Part shown: in pieces, positions 9,418-17,655 of the stretch | Position numbering within the stretch: position 1 is the stretch's first letter | How the letters are laid out: the number at the start of each line of letters is the position of its first letter | Source of the DNA: Massilia timonae CCUG 45783 | Lineage (GTDB): Bacteria > Pseudomonadota > Gammaproteobacteria > Burkholderiales > Burkholderiaceae_D | DNA length: 64,000 bases | Reading direction: 5' to 3' | Assembly: GCF_000315425.1 (NCBI RefSeq) | Contig: NZ_JH992926.1 | Span: 456,505-520,504 of the forward strand | Made by a program: the position numbers and the translations under genes | Notes under the pieces: generated by a model | The model's input: the letters and a program-made list of their open reading frames with translations, nothing else | The model's database searches: none | What the model was told of the DNA's origin: nothing

Positions 9418-9447
9418 AGTCTAATGGGCGCCTTCGACGGTTGTCAA
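9418..9447 (-). promoter_or_regulatory. Sigma-70 promoter of the xylBFGH operon
   Basis: On the minus strand a perfect TTGACA (9442-9447) is followed after 18 bp by TAGACT (9418-9423, 4 of 6 to TATAAT). The predicted start of transcription falls inside the operator at 9400-9413. The untranslated leader to the xylB ATG is about 70 nt. Confidence 0.6.
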
Positions 9448-9491
9448 CGAATTATTGAAATGGATTTCACAGCGGCTGGATTTGCCGGATG

Positions 9492-10595
9492 TCAGCGCGC
9501 TTTCGCCACCGACGGCAGGCGTGCCGGCGGACGGATACGGGGGGCGGCGTCGGACTGGCGGCGCACCAGCTCGAAGTCCATGTGGCTCTGCTCCGGCTCG
9601 GCCGGTTCGTCTTCGCGCAGCGCGCGCACCCGGCGCACCAGGGCCTGCACCGCCTCGCGCGCCATGCCGGCGATCGGCTGGCGCACGGTGGTCAGTTCCG
9701 GCCAGATCGTGGTGGCCAGAGCGGTATCGTCGAAACCGGTGACGGTCAGGTCGCCCGGCACGTCCAGGCCCAGGCGGTGCGCGACCGCCACCGTGGCCGC
9801 CGCCATGTCGTCGTTGCTGGCAAAGATCGCCGTCGGCCGTTCCGGCAACCCCAGCAACTGCTCGGCCGCGTCCAGGCCCGAGCGGTAGGTGAACATGCCC
9901 TGCACCACCAGCTCGTCGGAGGCGTCGGCGCCCTTCTCGGCGATCGCCGCGCGGTAGCCGTCCAGGCGGCGCGCGCTGGCGGTCTGGTTCGGATGGCCGA
10001 CGATGAAGCCGATGCGCTGGTGGCCCAGCGCGATCAGGTGCCGCGCCATGTAGCGCGCCGCCTCGTAGTCGTCGATGCTGACCGCGCCGACGCCGGGGGC
10101 CGGCGAGCCGCAGGCCACGACCACCGCCGGAATCCCTGCCTTGGCCACGCACTCGAGCACGGCGACGCTGTCGCACAGCGGCGGCGGCAGGATCACGCCA
10201 TCCAGGCCGTTGTTGATCAGGCGCTGGGTATGCTCGATCTCGTGGTTGCCGGCCTCGCACTTCTCGACGAACAGCTGGACGTTGTTGAGGCCGGACTGGT
10301 TGAGCAGGCCGACCAGGAATTCGCTCAGGTAAGCGGCGCTCGGATTGCTGTACAGGAAGCCGACGCGGATCGGCTTGGAGCCGGCCAGGTTGCGCGCTTC
10401 CTGGTTCGGGGTGTAGTTGAGCGCCGCGACCGCCTCGGCCACCTTGCGCCGCGTGCTTTCGCGCACCAGGCTCTTGCCGTTCATGACCCGCGACACGGTC
10501 ATCGCGGACACGCCGGCGAGCCTGGCCACGTCCACCATGGTGGGCTTGCCCTGCTCCATCGATTCGCGGACGGCCTCGATGCTCGTTTTACTCAT
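9492..10595 (-). CDS. LacI-family transcriptional regulator of the xylose/xyloglucan locus
   Basis: 367 aa, the usual family length. N-terminal helix-turn-helix and hinge at about residues 19-72 (VDVARLAGVSAMTVSRVMNG, then a hinge with NYTPNQEARNLAG), followed by a periplasmic-binding-protein-like effector domain (VGFLYSNPS, VGHPNQTAS, IFASNDDMAA, VTGFDDTALAT). About 20 residues precede the HTH, slightly long for LacI proteins; the ATG has only a weak AAGAAA site. It lies directly upstream of the xylBFGH operon on the same strand. Matching palindromes lie near its own start, in the operon promoter and in the GH74/dehydrogenase gap, so it is probably the local repressor. The effector, likely xylose or a xylose-containing oligosaccharide, is inferred. 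Confidence 0.88.
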   Translation of the reverse strand: MSKTSIEAVRESMEQGKPTMVDVARLAGVSAMTVSRVMNGKSLVRESTRRKVAEAVAALNYTPNQEARNLAGSKPIRVGFLYSNPSAAYLSEFLVGLLNQSGLNNVQLFVEKCEAGNHEIEHTQRLINNGLDGVILPPPLCDSVAVLECVAKAGIPAVVVACGSPAPGVGAVSIDDYEAARYMARHLIALGHQRIGFIVGHPNQTASARRLDGYRAAIAEKGADASDELVVQGMFTYRSGLDAAEQLLGLPERPTAIFASNDDMAAATVAVAHRLGLDVPGDLTVTGFDDTALATTIWPELTTVRQPIAGMAREAVQALVRRVRALREDEPAEPEQSHMDFELVRRQSDAAPRIRPPARLPSVAKAR

Positions 10596-10633
10596 GTCGG
10601 TGAATTTCTTTAGAAGTTAGTAATGTTGGCCGA

Positions 10634-10640
10634 TGTTAGC
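10634..10640. promoter_or_regulatory. Operator half-site upstream of the LacI-type gene
   Basis: TGTTAGC, one perfect half of the palindrome used elsewhere in the locus, 39 bp upstream of the regulator start. The other half is poor (ATAGTTA). With the site at 10725 it could support autoregulation. Weak on its own. Confidence 0.35.
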
Positions 10641-10724
10641 ATAGTTACGGATTTGCCATCGGGACCTGTTCCGATTTTGCCGGTAAGGGTCGATTCCTAA
10701 GCGAAACAGGAAAAATGTGCGCGG

Positions 10725-10738
10725 CGTTTGCGCTAACA
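10725..10738. promoter_or_regulatory. LacI-type operator upstream of the regulator gene
   Basis: CGTTTGCGCTAACA matches TGTTAGCGCTAACA at 12 of 14 positions, 130 bp upstream of the regulator start codon and 28 bp beyond the stop of the neighbouring fusion gene. Probably an autoregulatory site. Confidence 0.5.
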
Positions 10739-10765
10739 TGCGCGCCACGAATTGCGATCATAGCG

Positions 10766-13066
10766 CTAGCCGCGCTGCGCCGCGAGCGCCTCGCGGGCCG
10801 CCGCCTGGCCCTCTTCCATATGGCGCGCGATCGACAGCGCCGAAAAATCGTAGTCGCGCGCCGCCGTCTCGCGTTCGCTCCCCTTGCGCACGATCCGGGT
10901 GATGCTGGGCCCGGCATCCTTGTCGCCCATCAGCTGGATATAGGTGGGCCATTGGCGCACCTGGTCGGCCTGGTCCGGCGAGGTGGCGTAGGCCAGGATG
11001 CCCTCGACCAGCTTGCGAAAGTCGCGCACCAGGAATTGCTCGGCACTGTCGCGCCGGACGCGCTCGGCAAACACGATTTCATCGCGCCGGCCCAGCACTT
11101 CCATCAGGCTGGTAGGGAGCGACCCTGTCTCGGGGTACAGGTCGACGATGAAGATGCGCTTGCGCGCCGTGCCCGAGTGCTCCAGCAGCAGCTCGAGCGG
11201 CGAATTGCTGATGATGCCGCCATCCCAGTAGTGCTTGCCGGCGATGGTGGTCCAGGGAAAGCCCGGCGGCAGGCTGCCGCTGGCCAGGATGTGGTCGGCG
11301 CTCAGGTCGTCGACATAGCTGTCGAAGATTTCCAGGCGCGCCGTCTCGACATTGACCGCGCTGACCAATAGTCGTACCGAACTCGATTTCAGCGCCCCGA
11401 AATCGACGTAGCGCTTCAACAATTCCTTGACCGGTGTCGGGTCGTACAGGCTGGTCCATGAGAGCGGCTCCATGCCTGTGAGCATGCCGCTCCAGCGCGG
11501 CCTGAAGAAGGCCGGCACGCCGAAAGCGAGCGTCTGCCACGAACCGAGCAGGCGCCGCGCCCGGTCGTCGAGCAGCGCCTGCGCCGCCTGCGGCACGTCG
11601 AGCGACAGGCGGCGCCAGAAATCCTCCAGCGCGGCGGCGGCATGGCCTGGATTGGCCGCCATGATGACCCCATTGAAGGCCCCGATCGACACCCCGGCGA
11701 TGACGTCGGGCTGGATGCGCGCGTCTTCGAGCGCCCGCGCCACGCCGCATTCGAAGGCGCCCAGCGCGCCGCCGCCCTGCAGGATCAGCGCGGTCTGGCT
11801 GGGGATGCGCGTGATGGAAAAGTCGGGCTCGTGCAGGCGCTTGCAGGCCCAGCCGATATTCGTGCGGTAGCGGATCAGCGACTCGATCGCGCGCGTCTCG
11901 ATCGCCGGCCGCCCCGTGGAAAACAGGGCGCGCGGCACCTCGTGGTCCAGATACAGGCAGGCCCAGGAGCGGGTCTCGGGGCGACCCAGCCGGGCATGCT
12001 GGTGGCCGGCCTCGGGATGGCCCAGGAACTGGAAGCCCTGGCCGAACAGCTCGCAGGAAAAATAGGGCACCTCGTCGTAGCGCAGCCGCATGCCGAGCAT
12101 ATTGCGCGCCGCCAGCCGTCCCTGCTTGACCGCATTGTCCCAGTGCTCGATGCGGTGGCGCAGGCGGAACACGGGGTCGGTGAAATTGGCGACGTCGCCC
12201 GCCGCCCACACCAGCGGATGCGAGGCTTGCAGGTACTGGTCGACGCACACGCCGTCGTCCAGCGCCAGGCCGCTGCCTTCCAGCCAGCCGAGATCGGGCG
12301 CGACGCCGATGCCGACCCCGACCAGCTCGCACGGCAACCGGCGTCCGCCCTCGGTGACGACCATCTCGACCTGCCGCTCGCCATGGAAGGCGGCGACCGT
12401 ATCGGCCAGCACTTCCACGCCCTGGCCGACGTACAGCGCGCGCAGGTAGTCGCTGATGCCGTGGTCGTGCAGCTTGTCGAACAACATGCCGTGGCGCGCC
12501 AGCACGGTCACCTGGATACCCTTGCGCGCGAAGGCCGCGGCCATCTCGAGGGCGATGAAGCCGGCGCCGACCACCACGGCCCGCGCCGCGCCCTCCATTG
12601 CGCCGCGCAGAAGGCGCGCGTCGCTGGCCGTGCGCAGGTAGTGGATGCCGGGCAGCCCGGCGCCCGGCACCGCGAGATGCACGGGACGCACGCCGGTGGC
12701 GACCAGCAGCCGGTCGTAGCGGATGGCGCCGGCGTGGTCGGTGCGCACCAGCTGGGCGTCGGCATCGAGGCTTGTCGCGCGCACGCCGGACAGCAGGGTC
12801 ACGCCATTGTCGTGAAAGTATTCAAGCGGCAACACCGTCGCCAGCGGCGGCGCGGCGTCGCCCTCCAGGAAGCGGGTCGAGAGCTGCGGCCGGTGATAAG
12901 GCGGGTCGCGCTCGTCCGCCACGATGACGATGGCGCCCTGCGCGCCCTCCTGGCGCAGCGTCTCGGCGGCAGTGGCGGCGGCCAGGCCGCCGCCGAGCAG
13001 GAGGTAGCTCGCATGCCGCGCGTGATCCTGCACGGCCGGCTCCGGGGTATGTGGCTGATCGGCCAT
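10766..13066 (-). CDS. Fusion of FAD/NAD(P)-dependent reductase with patatin-like phospholipase
   Basis: 766 aa from the ATG at 13066, with GAAAGGA about 6 bp upstream. Residues about 20-400 form a pyridine-nucleotide reductase of the ferredoxin/rubredoxin-reductase kind: FAD motif YLLLGGGLAAATAAE, PPYHRPQLS, second Rossmann motif VVVGAGFIALEMAAAFA at 164-180, and VWAAGDVANF at 286-295. Residues about 424-766 form a patatin domain: oxyanion loop LQGGGALGAFECG (429-441), nucleophile elbow GVSIGA with S460, and D615 in YWDGGIISNSP, giving the Ser-Asp dyad. A DUF3734-like tail follows. The parts normally occur as separate proteins. No frameshift is seen; one continuous frame spans both. No signal peptide. 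Joint function unknown; redox-linked lipid hydrolysis is only a guess. Confidence 0.88.
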   Translation of the reverse strand: MADQPHTPEPAVQDHARHASYLLLGGGLAAATAAETLRQEGAQGAIVIVADERDPPYHRPQLSTRFLEGDAAPPLATVLPLEYFHDNGVTLLSGVRATSLDADAQLVRTDHAGAIRYDRLLVATGVRPVHLAVPGAGLPGIHYLRTASDARLLRGAMEGAARAVVVGAGFIALEMAAAFARKGIQVTVLARHGMLFDKLHDHGISDYLRALYVGQGVEVLADTVAAFHGERQVEMVVTEGGRRLPCELVGVGIGVAPDLGWLEGSGLALDDGVCVDQYLQASHPLVWAAGDVANFTDPVFRLRHRIEHWDNAVKQGRLAARNMLGMRLRYDEVPYFSCELFGQGFQFLGHPEAGHQHARLGRPETRSWACLYLDHEVPRALFSTGRPAIETRAIESLIRYRTNIGWACKRLHEPDFSITRIPSQTALILQGGGALGAFECGVARALEDARIQPDVIAGVSIGAFNGVIMAANPGHAAAALEDFWRRLSLDVPQAAQALLDDRARRLLGSWQTLAFGVPAFFRPRWSGMLTGMEPLSWTSLYDPTPVKELLKRYVDFGALKSSSVRLLVSAVNVETARLEIFDSYVDDLSADHILASGSLPPGFPWTTIAGKHYWDGGIISNSPLELLLEHSGTARKRIFIVDLYPETGSLPTSLMEVLGRRDEIVFAERVRRDSAEQFLVRDFRKLVEGILAYATSPDQADQVRQWPTYIQLMGDKDAGPSITRIVRKGSERETAARDYDFSALSIARHMEEGQAAAREALAAQRG

Positions 13067-13177
13067 CGGCCATCCTTTCGCAAGCGGCGTCGATGCGGGT
13101 TGGACCGCGGCCGGGCTGCGGCGTTCGCTCGACCTCGAACGAAGATGGTTCCACGCTGACAACCCGCCACGCGAGGC

Positions 13178-13206
13178 ATGACGCGCAGGCGCCATCTCGC
13201 TATAAT
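13178..13206 (+). promoter_or_regulatory. Promoter of rlhA
   Basis: Perfect TATAAT at 13201-13206 with ATGACG (4 of 6 to TTGACA) at 13178-13183 and a 17-bp spacer. The transcript would start about 20 nt before the rlhA ATG, leaving just room for AAAGGAAAA. Confidence 0.6.
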
Positions 13207-13233
13207 CTCGTCCTTCGCCCCAAAGGAAAACCC

Positions 13234-15216
13234 ATGTCCCTGCTTGCCCACGAGCTCGAATTGCTCTCGCCCGCCAAGACCGCCGAGATCGGCCGCGAAG
13301 CGATCCTCCACGGCGCCGACGCCGTGTACATCGGCGGACCGGCCTTCGGGGCGCGCCACAACGCCAGCAATCCGCTGGAAGATATCGCCGCGCTGGTCAA
13401 GTTCGCCCACGGCTACCGCGCGCGCATCTTCGTGACCATGAACACGATCATGCACGACAGCGAACTCGATCTGGCGCGCAAGCAGATCTGGCAGCTGTAC
13501 GAGGCCGGCGTGGATGCGCTGATCATCCAGGACCTGGGCCTGCTCGAACTCGACCTGCCGCCGATCCAGTTGCACGCCAGCACCCAGTGCGACATCCGCG
13601 GCGCCGAGAAGGCGAAATTCCTGGGCGACGTCGGCTTTTCCCAGCTGGTGCTGGCGCGCGAGCTGACGGTCGAGCAGATCCGCAAGATCCACGCCGCCAC
13701 CGACACGCCGCTCGAATACTTCGTGCACGGCGCGCTGTGCGTGGCCTATTCGGGCCAGTGCTATATCTCGCACGCCGACACCGGCCGCTCGGCCAACCGC
13801 GGCGACTGCTCGCAGGCCTGCCGCCTGCCCTACACCTTGAGCGACGGCCAGGGCCGCGTGGTCGCCTACGACAAGCACCTGCTGTCGATGAAGGATAACG
13901 ACCAGAGCCGCAACCTGGAAGCGCTGGTCGATGCCGGCATCCGCTCGTTCAAGATCGAGGGCCGCTACAAGGACATGGGCTACGTCAAGAACATCACCGC
14001 CCACTACCGGCTGCTGCTGGACGAGCTGCTCGAGCGCCGTCCGGAGTTCGCGCGCGCCGCCAGCGGCCGCACCCGCGTGATGTTCTCGCCTGACGTCGAC
14101 AAGAACTTCCACCGCGGCCACACCGAATACTTCGCCCAGGGCCGCCTGCCGGACATCGGCGCCTTCGATTCACCCAAGTATGTTGGCGTGGAACTGGGCA
14201 TCGTGGCGCGCCTGAACGGCGACAGCTTCGACATCGTCACCAATGCGCCGATGGCCAATGGCGACGGCCTGAACTACATGAACAAGCGCGCCACCTGCGG
14301 CATCCAGGCCAACCGCGCCGAAAAGCTCGGCGAGGAGCCGGACGGCCAGCGCTGGCGCGTGTTCCCGAACGAGCCGATGCCGAGCCTGGCCGGCCTGAAG
14401 GTGGGCACCGTCATCCACCGCAACCGCGACCACCAGTGGGAAGCCACGCTCAGTAAAAAGTCGTCCGAGCGCAAGGTGGCGATCGACCTGATCCTGAGCG
14501 AAGTGCCGGGCGGCCTGCGCCTGGACGTCGTCGACGAGGACGGCATCGCGTCCAGCGCCGAAGCCATGCTCGCACTGGAGCCGGCCCAGCAGGCGGCCCA
14601 GGCCGAGGCCGGGCTGCGCGCCAGCCTGGCCAAGCTCGGCAACACGATGTTCGAGGCCGGCCACGTGGCGCTGCAGCTGAGCCAGCCGTGGTTCGTGCCG
14701 AGCGCCGCCATCAATGCCCTGCGCCGCGACGCCATCGCCGCGCACGAGGCGGCGCGCCTGGCGGCCTGGGAGCGCCCGCAGCGCAAGGCGCCGGCGGAAC
14801 CGCCGCCGGTCTACCCGGAAACCCAGCTCAGCTACCTGGCCAACGTCTACAACGACAAGGCGCGCGCCTTCTACCACAAGCACGGCGTGCAGCTGATCGA
14901 CGCGGCGTATGAAGCGCACGAGGAAGCCGGCGAGGTTTCCTTGATGATCACCAAGCACTGCCTGCGCTTCTCGTTCAACCTGTGCCCGAAGCAGGCCAAG
15001 GGCGTGCAAGGCGTGCAGGGCCGGGTGAAGGCCGAGCCGATGACCCTGGTCAGCGGCGACGAGAAGTACACGCTGCGCTTCGATTGCAAGCCGTGCGAGA
15101 TGCACGTGGTGGGCGCCATGAAGACGAACATCCTCAAATCGCCGCCGCCGTCGAACGTGGCCTACACCCCGCTGACCTTCCATCGCCAGCGTCCGCGCGA
15201 CCCGGCAAAGGCATAA
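13234..15216 (+). CDS. rlhA: 23S rRNA C2501 hydroxylase, U32 peptidase family
   Basis: 660 aa, close to the 653 aa of E. coli RlhA (YdcP). Start supported by AAAGGAAAA directly upstream. The N-terminal U32 part has ELLSPAKTAE, ADAVYIGG, FVTMNTI and LHASTQCD, and the cysteine cluster C169, C176, C192, C196 (ALCVAYSGQCY and GDCSQACR) that is thought to hold an iron-sulfur site. Next come FKIEGRYKDM and the C-terminal DUF3656-type region characteristic of RlhA rather than the shorter TrhP/YegQ. It hydroxylates C2501 in the peptidyl-transferase centre. Divergent from the reductase-patatin fusion. Confidence 0.88.
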   Translation: MSLLAHELELLSPAKTAEIGREAILHGADAVYIGGPAFGARHNASNPLEDIAALVKFAHGYRARIFVTMNTIMHDSELDLARKQIWQLYEAGVDALIIQDLGLLELDLPPIQLHASTQCDIRGAEKAKFLGDVGFSQLVLARELTVEQIRKIHAATDTPLEYFVHGALCVAYSGQCYISHADTGRSANRGDCSQACRLPYTLSDGQGRVVAYDKHLLSMKDNDQSRNLEALVDAGIRSFKIEGRYKDMGYVKNITAHYRLLLDELLERRPEFARAASGRTRVMFSPDVDKNFHRGHTEYFAQGRLPDIGAFDSPKYVGVELGIVARLNGDSFDIVTNAPMANGDGLNYMNKRATCGIQANRAEKLGEEPDGQRWRVFPNEPMPSLAGLKVGTVIHRNRDHQWEATLSKKSSERKVAIDLILSEVPGGLRLDVVDEDGIASSAEAMLALEPAQQAAQAEAGLRASLAKLGNTMFEAGHVALQLSQPWFVPSAAINALRRDAIAAHEAARLAAWERPQRKAPAEPPPVYPETQLSYLANVYNDKARAFYHKHGVQLIDAAYEAHEEAGEVSLMITKHCLRFSFNLCPKQAKGVQGVQGRVKAEPMTLVSGDEKYTLRFDCKPCEMHVVGAMKTNILKSPPPSNVAYTPLTFHRQRPRDPAKA

Positions 15217-15378
15217 GCGGCGTTGTTGCCGCGGCCCGAAGCCGCCGTTTCCTGGATGGCGCCTGCGGGCGCCATTGTCATATCCGGAGGATCGTGCAAT
15301 CCGCGGCGACTTTTCGGCATGGGCGGCGCGGGCGTGCGCGTCCATACTGGCTCCACTGTCCACACAACGGAGCCCACC

Positions 15379-16116
15379 ATGAAAGACCAACTGTCCAAAG
15401 TCGTCCTGATCACCGGCGCCAGCAGCGGCATCGGCGAAGCCACCGCCCGCCATCTCGCCGCGCTCGGCCACCGCGTGGTGCTGGGTGCGCGCCGCACCGA
15501 ACGCCTGGTGGCGCTGGCGGCCGACATCCGCGAAGCCGGCGGCAAGGCCGACGTCGCCCAGCTCGACGTGACGAGCCTGGAAAGCATGCGCGAATTCGTC
15601 GACTTCGCCCTCGAGCGCCATGGCCAGGTCGACGTGTTGATCAACAATGCGGGCGTGATGCCGCTGTCGAAGCTCGATGCGCTCAAGATCGACGAATGGA
15701 ACCGCATGATCGACGTGAACATCCGCGGCGTGCTGCACGGGATCGCCACCGTGCTGCCGGGAATGCAGGCGCGCCGCAGCGGCCAGTTCATCAACATCGC
15801 CTCGATCGGCGCCTACACCGTCAGCCCGACGGCGGCCGTCTACTGCGCCACCAAGTTCGCGGTGGCCGCCATTACCGAGGGCCTGCGCCAGGAAGTCGGC
15901 GGCGACATCCGCGTAACGCTGGTCTCGCCCGGCGTGGTGGAGTCGGAACTGGCCGATACGATCTCGGACCCGCTGGCGCGCGACACGATGCGCGAATTCC
16001 GCAAGGGCGCCATCAAGCCGGAAGCGATCGCGCGCGCCATCGCCTTCGCCATCGAGCAGCCGGCGGACGTCGACGTCAGCGAAATGATCGTGCGGCCGAC
16101 GTCCAGCCCCTACTGA
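15379..16116 (+). CDS. SDR family oxidoreductase
   Basis: 245 aa from the ATG at 15379 (upstream CGGAG); an in-frame extension to 15223 looks non-coding. Classical short-chain dehydrogenase: TGASSGIG near residue 12, NNAGVMP, catalytic Ser in INIASIGAY, and YCATK holding the Tyr and Lys. The C-terminal half (VSPGVVESELAD) fits the YdfG-like subgroup. Substrate cannot be told from sequence. Convergent with the GST gene 12 bp downstream. Confidence 0.85.
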   Translation: MKDQLSKVVLITGASSGIGEATARHLAALGHRVVLGARRTERLVALAADIREAGGKADVAQLDVTSLESMREFVDFALERHGQVDVLINNAGVMPLSKLDALKIDEWNRMIDVNIRGVLHGIATVLPGMQARRSGQFINIASIGAYTVSPTAAVYCATKFAVAAITEGLRQEVGGDIRVTLVSPGVVESELADTISDPLARDTMREFRKGAIKPEAIARAIAFAIEQPADVDVSEMIVRPTSSPY

Positions 16117-16128
16117 TCCGAAGCCGAG

Positions 16129-16827
16129 TCAGGACGGGATCTTGAGTCCCTTCCTGACCGAGGGGCGCGCCAGGAAACGCTCCAGCGCGTCCCTCACATT
16201 ACCGAAGTCTTCGGCGCCGATCAGGTCTTCCGCCTCGTAGAAGTTCAGCAAACCATTAATCCAGGGGAATACCGCGATGTCGGCAATGGTGAAGTCGTTG
16301 CCCGCGATCCAGGTATGCTGCGCCAGCTGGGCGTCGATCACGCCGAGCAGGCGGCGCGATTCGGCCACGTAGCGGTCGCGCGGGCGCTTGTCCTCATAAT
16401 CCTTGCCGGCGAACTTGACGAAGAAGCCGAGCTGCCCGAACATCGGCCCGACACCGCCGATCTGGAACATCACCCACTGGATGACGCGGTAGCGACCCGC
16501 CGCATCGTGCGGAATCAGCTTGCCGCTCTTCTCGGCCAGGTAGAGCAGGATCGCGCCCGATTCGAACAGCGCCAGCGGCTGCCCCTCCGGGCCGTCCGGA
16601 TCGAGGATGGCGGGAATCTTGTTGTTCGGGTTCAGCGACAGGAAGGCTGGCGAGTTCTGCTCGTCCTTGGCGAAGTCGACCTTGTGCGCCTCGTACGGCA
16701 GGCCGATCTCTTCGAGCATGATCGGGATCTTGACGCCGTTCGGGGTCGGCATCGAATACAGCTGCAACCGCTCGGGATGGGCGGCCGGCCATTTCTGGGT
16801 GATGGGAAAAGCGGAAAGCTTGGTCAT
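16129..16827 (-). CDS. Glutathione S-transferase family protein
   Basis: 232 aa. N-terminal thioredoxin-like domain with LQLYSMPTPNGVKIPIMLEE and the glutathione-binding NPNNKIPAILD and FESGAILLYLAEK, followed by the all-helical C-terminal domain (WIAGNDFTIADIAVFPW). The TPNG motif in place of a Tyr/Ser start site fits the YfcG/YghU-like (nu) group, which often acts as a glutathione disulfide reductase. Downstream of wrbA on the same strand, 105 bp apart with a hairpin between. Confidence 0.87.
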   Translation of the reverse strand: MTKLSAFPITQKWPAAHPERLQLYSMPTPNGVKIPIMLEEIGLPYEAHKVDFAKDEQNSPAFLSLNPNNKIPAILDPDGPEGQPLALFESGAILLYLAEKSGKLIPHDAAGRYRVIQWVMFQIGGVGPMFGQLGFFVKFAGKDYEDKRPRDRYVAESRRLLGVIDAQLAQHTWIAGNDFTIADIAVFPWINGLLNFYEAEDLIGAEDFGNVRDALERFLARPSVRKGLKIPS

Positions 16828-16890
16828 GTCGTTGGCGCCTCATCGAGCACCGCCGTGGCGGCAGAGTTCTACGATACCAAAGATTCAATG

Positions 16891-16920
16891 CGCCCGCTGC
16901 GCACTTGGCTGCAGCGGGCG
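16891..16920 (-). terminator. Perfect hairpin downstream of wrbA
   Basis: CGCCCGCTGC at 16891-16900 pairs perfectly with GCAGCGGGCG at 16911-16920 around a 10-nt loop, 12 bp beyond the wrbA stop. No good U-run follows on the minus strand (CATTGAATCTTT), so it may act as an mRNA-stabilising or weak termination hairpin. Confidence 0.45.
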
Positions 16921-16932
16921 GCATCGCATCGA

Positions 16933-17532
16933 TCAGCCGAACAGCTTGTTGGCGGTCTTGGCGATGAGTTCGCCCTGGTGGCGGGCGCCGCCCAGGTCCT
17001 TCTCGCTCGGCTGGCGCTGGCCCTGGCCGCCGGCGATGGTGGTGGCGCCGTAGGGGCTGCCGCCAACGATCTCGTCCAGCGTCATCTGCTCCCGGTAGCT
17101 GTACGGCAGGCCGACGATGGTCATGCCGAAGTGCAGCAGGTTGGTGATGATCGAGAACAGCGTGGCTTCCTGGCCGCCATGCTGGGTCGCGGTGGAGGTG
17201 AAGGCGCCGCCCACCTTGCCGTTCAGGGCGCCGCGCGCCCACAGGCTGCCGGTCTGGTCGAGGAAAGCCGCCATCTGGCCCGGCATGCGGCCGTAGCGGG
17301 TCGGCGCGCCGACGATGATGGCGTCGTAGTGCTCCAGCTCGGCGACGGTGGCGACCGGCGCGGCCTGCTCGAGCTTGAAGTGGGCGCCCCTGGCGACGTC
17401 TTCGGGGACGGTCTCGGGAACCCGCTTCACGTCGACGGTCGCGCCCGTGCTGCGCGCGCCCTCGGCGACGGCGTTCGCCATCGTCTCGATGTGGCCATAC
17501 GTCGAGTAATACAGTACCAGTACTTTTGCCAT
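16933..17532 (-). CDS. wrbA: NAD(P)H:quinone oxidoreductase WrbA
   Basis: 199 aa from the ATG at 17532 with a strong GGAGG 6 bp upstream. Flavodoxin-like fold: FMN phosphate loop [12 protein letters not shown] at the N-terminus, [13 protein letters not shown], and the WrbA-typical [11 protein letters not shown] and [10 protein letters not shown]. Reduces quinones by two electrons using FMN and protects against oxidative stress. Cytosolic tetramer in known homologues. Confidence 0.93.
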   Translation of the reverse strand: MAKVLVLYYSTYGHIETMANAVAEGARSTGATVDVKRVPETVPEDVARGAHFKLEQAAPVATVAELEHYDAIIVGAPTRYGRMPGQMAAFLDQTGSLWARGALNGKVGGAFTSTATQHGGQEATLFSIITNLLHFGMTIVGLPYSYREQMTLDEIVGGSPYGATTIAGGQGQRQPSEKDLGGARHQGELIAKTANKLFG

Positions 17533-17655
17533 CGACTGCCTCCATGTGTAGGATTCGGGACGGCCATTGTAGCGACAATGGCCGAATGCCCGTTTTCGGG
17601 ACCACATGGATTGTGCAGGCGCGAGCGCCTCTCGCGCACTAGGGCTTAAGAAGGA

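Noticed and set aside
15256-15275. ATGGCGCC/GGCGCCAT hairpin after rlhA as an intrinsic terminator.
   Set aside because: The stem is good but no T-run follows and it is 40 bp past the stop; not certain enough to annotate.
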